Source: DASSYK01 sp036258315 (GTDB lineage Bacteria; Actinomycetota; Thermoleophilia; Solirubrobacterales; 70-9). Taken from it: a stretch of DNA of 6,037 nucleotides. The notes below the pieces were generated by a model. The model made no database searches and was not told the DNA's origin. It saw nothing but the letters and a program-made list of their open reading frames with translations. The position numbers were made by a program, and so were the translations under genes. Shown here in pieces: positions 5,727 through 6,037 of the stretch; within the stretch, counting starts at the first letter, position 1; each line of letters begins with the position of its first letter. The stretch is from positions 1 to 6,037 of the forward strand of contig DATADX010000053.1 in assembly GCA_036258315.1 (NCBI GenBank). The letters are read 5' to 3'.

Positions 5727-6037
5727 AGAAGCGCGACCTCGGAACCCTTGACGTCTCAGCGATCGGTCTCGGCTGCATGGGCATGTCCGCCTTCTATGGC
5801 GAGACCGACGAGCAGGAGTCCATCGCGACGATCCAGATGGCGCTGGATCTCGGTATGGACTTCATCGACACCGCCCAGATCTACGGTCCTCTCACGAACG
5901 AGCAGCTGGTGGGGAAGGCCGTGGAAGGCAGGCGCGACGACTACGTGATCGCGACCAAGTTCCAGCGCCGCATGGACGATGCCGTCCCCGGCGACATGTC
6001 GACGATCGGGCCGCTGGACGGCTCGGCCGCCCACGTG
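5723..6037 (+). CDS. Aldo/keto reductase (3' end missing)
   Basis: A predicted NADP(H)-dependent oxidoreductase that reduces aldehydes or ketones, cytoplasmic. The first 105 residues are present; the gene runs off the right edge. The TIM-barrel start shows LGTLDVSAIGLGCMGMS (6-22), ALDLGMDFIDTAQIYGP (40-56) with catalytic D49 and Y54, NEQLVGKAV (59-67) and IATKF (76-80) with catalytic K79. The catalytic His would lie beyond the window. The later GPLDGSAAHV segment resembles YakC/AKR13-like members. The ATG at 5723 overlaps the regulator stop (ATGA). GAAAGG at 5706-5711 is a possible ribosome site but is 11 nt away, so translational coupling is likely. Its place in the MerR operon suggests an inducible detoxification or carbonyl-reduction role, which is inferred. 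Confidence 0.93.
   Translation, partial: MKKRDLGTLDVSAIGLGCMGMSAFYGETDEQESIATIQMALDLGMDFIDTAQIYGPLTNEQLVGKAVEGRRDDYVIATKFQRRMDDAVPGDMSTIGPLDGSAAHV

Overview
The window is very GC-rich and densely coded. It contains seven protein genes, two of them cut by the window edges. I see no RNA gene, insertion sequence, CRISPR array or phage gene. Several features point to a high-GC actinobacterium, plausibly a deep lineage such as Thermoleophilia/Solirubrobacterales: GTG and TTG starts, leaderless-looking genes, a G6PDH with a GKEPV/QITMAEDFG pattern, and a secreted protease with a basic Cys-containing tail. This placement is inferred from protein style, not from a search.

Left part (1-3621): an oxidative pentose phosphate cluster. 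A cyclophilin-type peptidyl-prolyl isomerase runs off the left edge on the minus strand. Upstream of it, on the same strand, is zwf (glucose-6-phosphate dehydrogenase). A 74-bp divergent gap separates zwf from gnd (6-phosphogluconate dehydrogenase, short and apparently NAD-preferring) and pgl (6-phosphogluconolactonase), which run on the plus strand and overlap by TTGA. Together zwf, pgl and gnd supply the three successive steps from glucose-6-phosphate to ribulose-5-phosphate.

Middle part (3618-5214, minus strand): a probable two-gene unit. It encodes a small membrane protein of the isoprenylcysteine/phospholipid methyltransferase family, followed 13 nt later by a secreted trypsin-like serine protease. 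The protease converges on pgl and their stop codons overlap.

Right part (5291-6037, plus strand): a MerR-family regulator and an aldo/keto reductase, overlapping by ATGA. Their promoter is a textbook MerR target: TTGACT, a 19-bp spacer and TATCGT, with a perfect 22-bp palindrome over the -35 end and spacer. The predicted transcript starts at or next to the regulator's ATG.

I found no clearly new system. The best points for a second look are the MerR promoter with a cysteine-free regulator, the mixed cofactor use predicted for zwf and gnd, the compact divergent zwf/gnd promoter region, and a short upstream reading frame before the methyltransferase.
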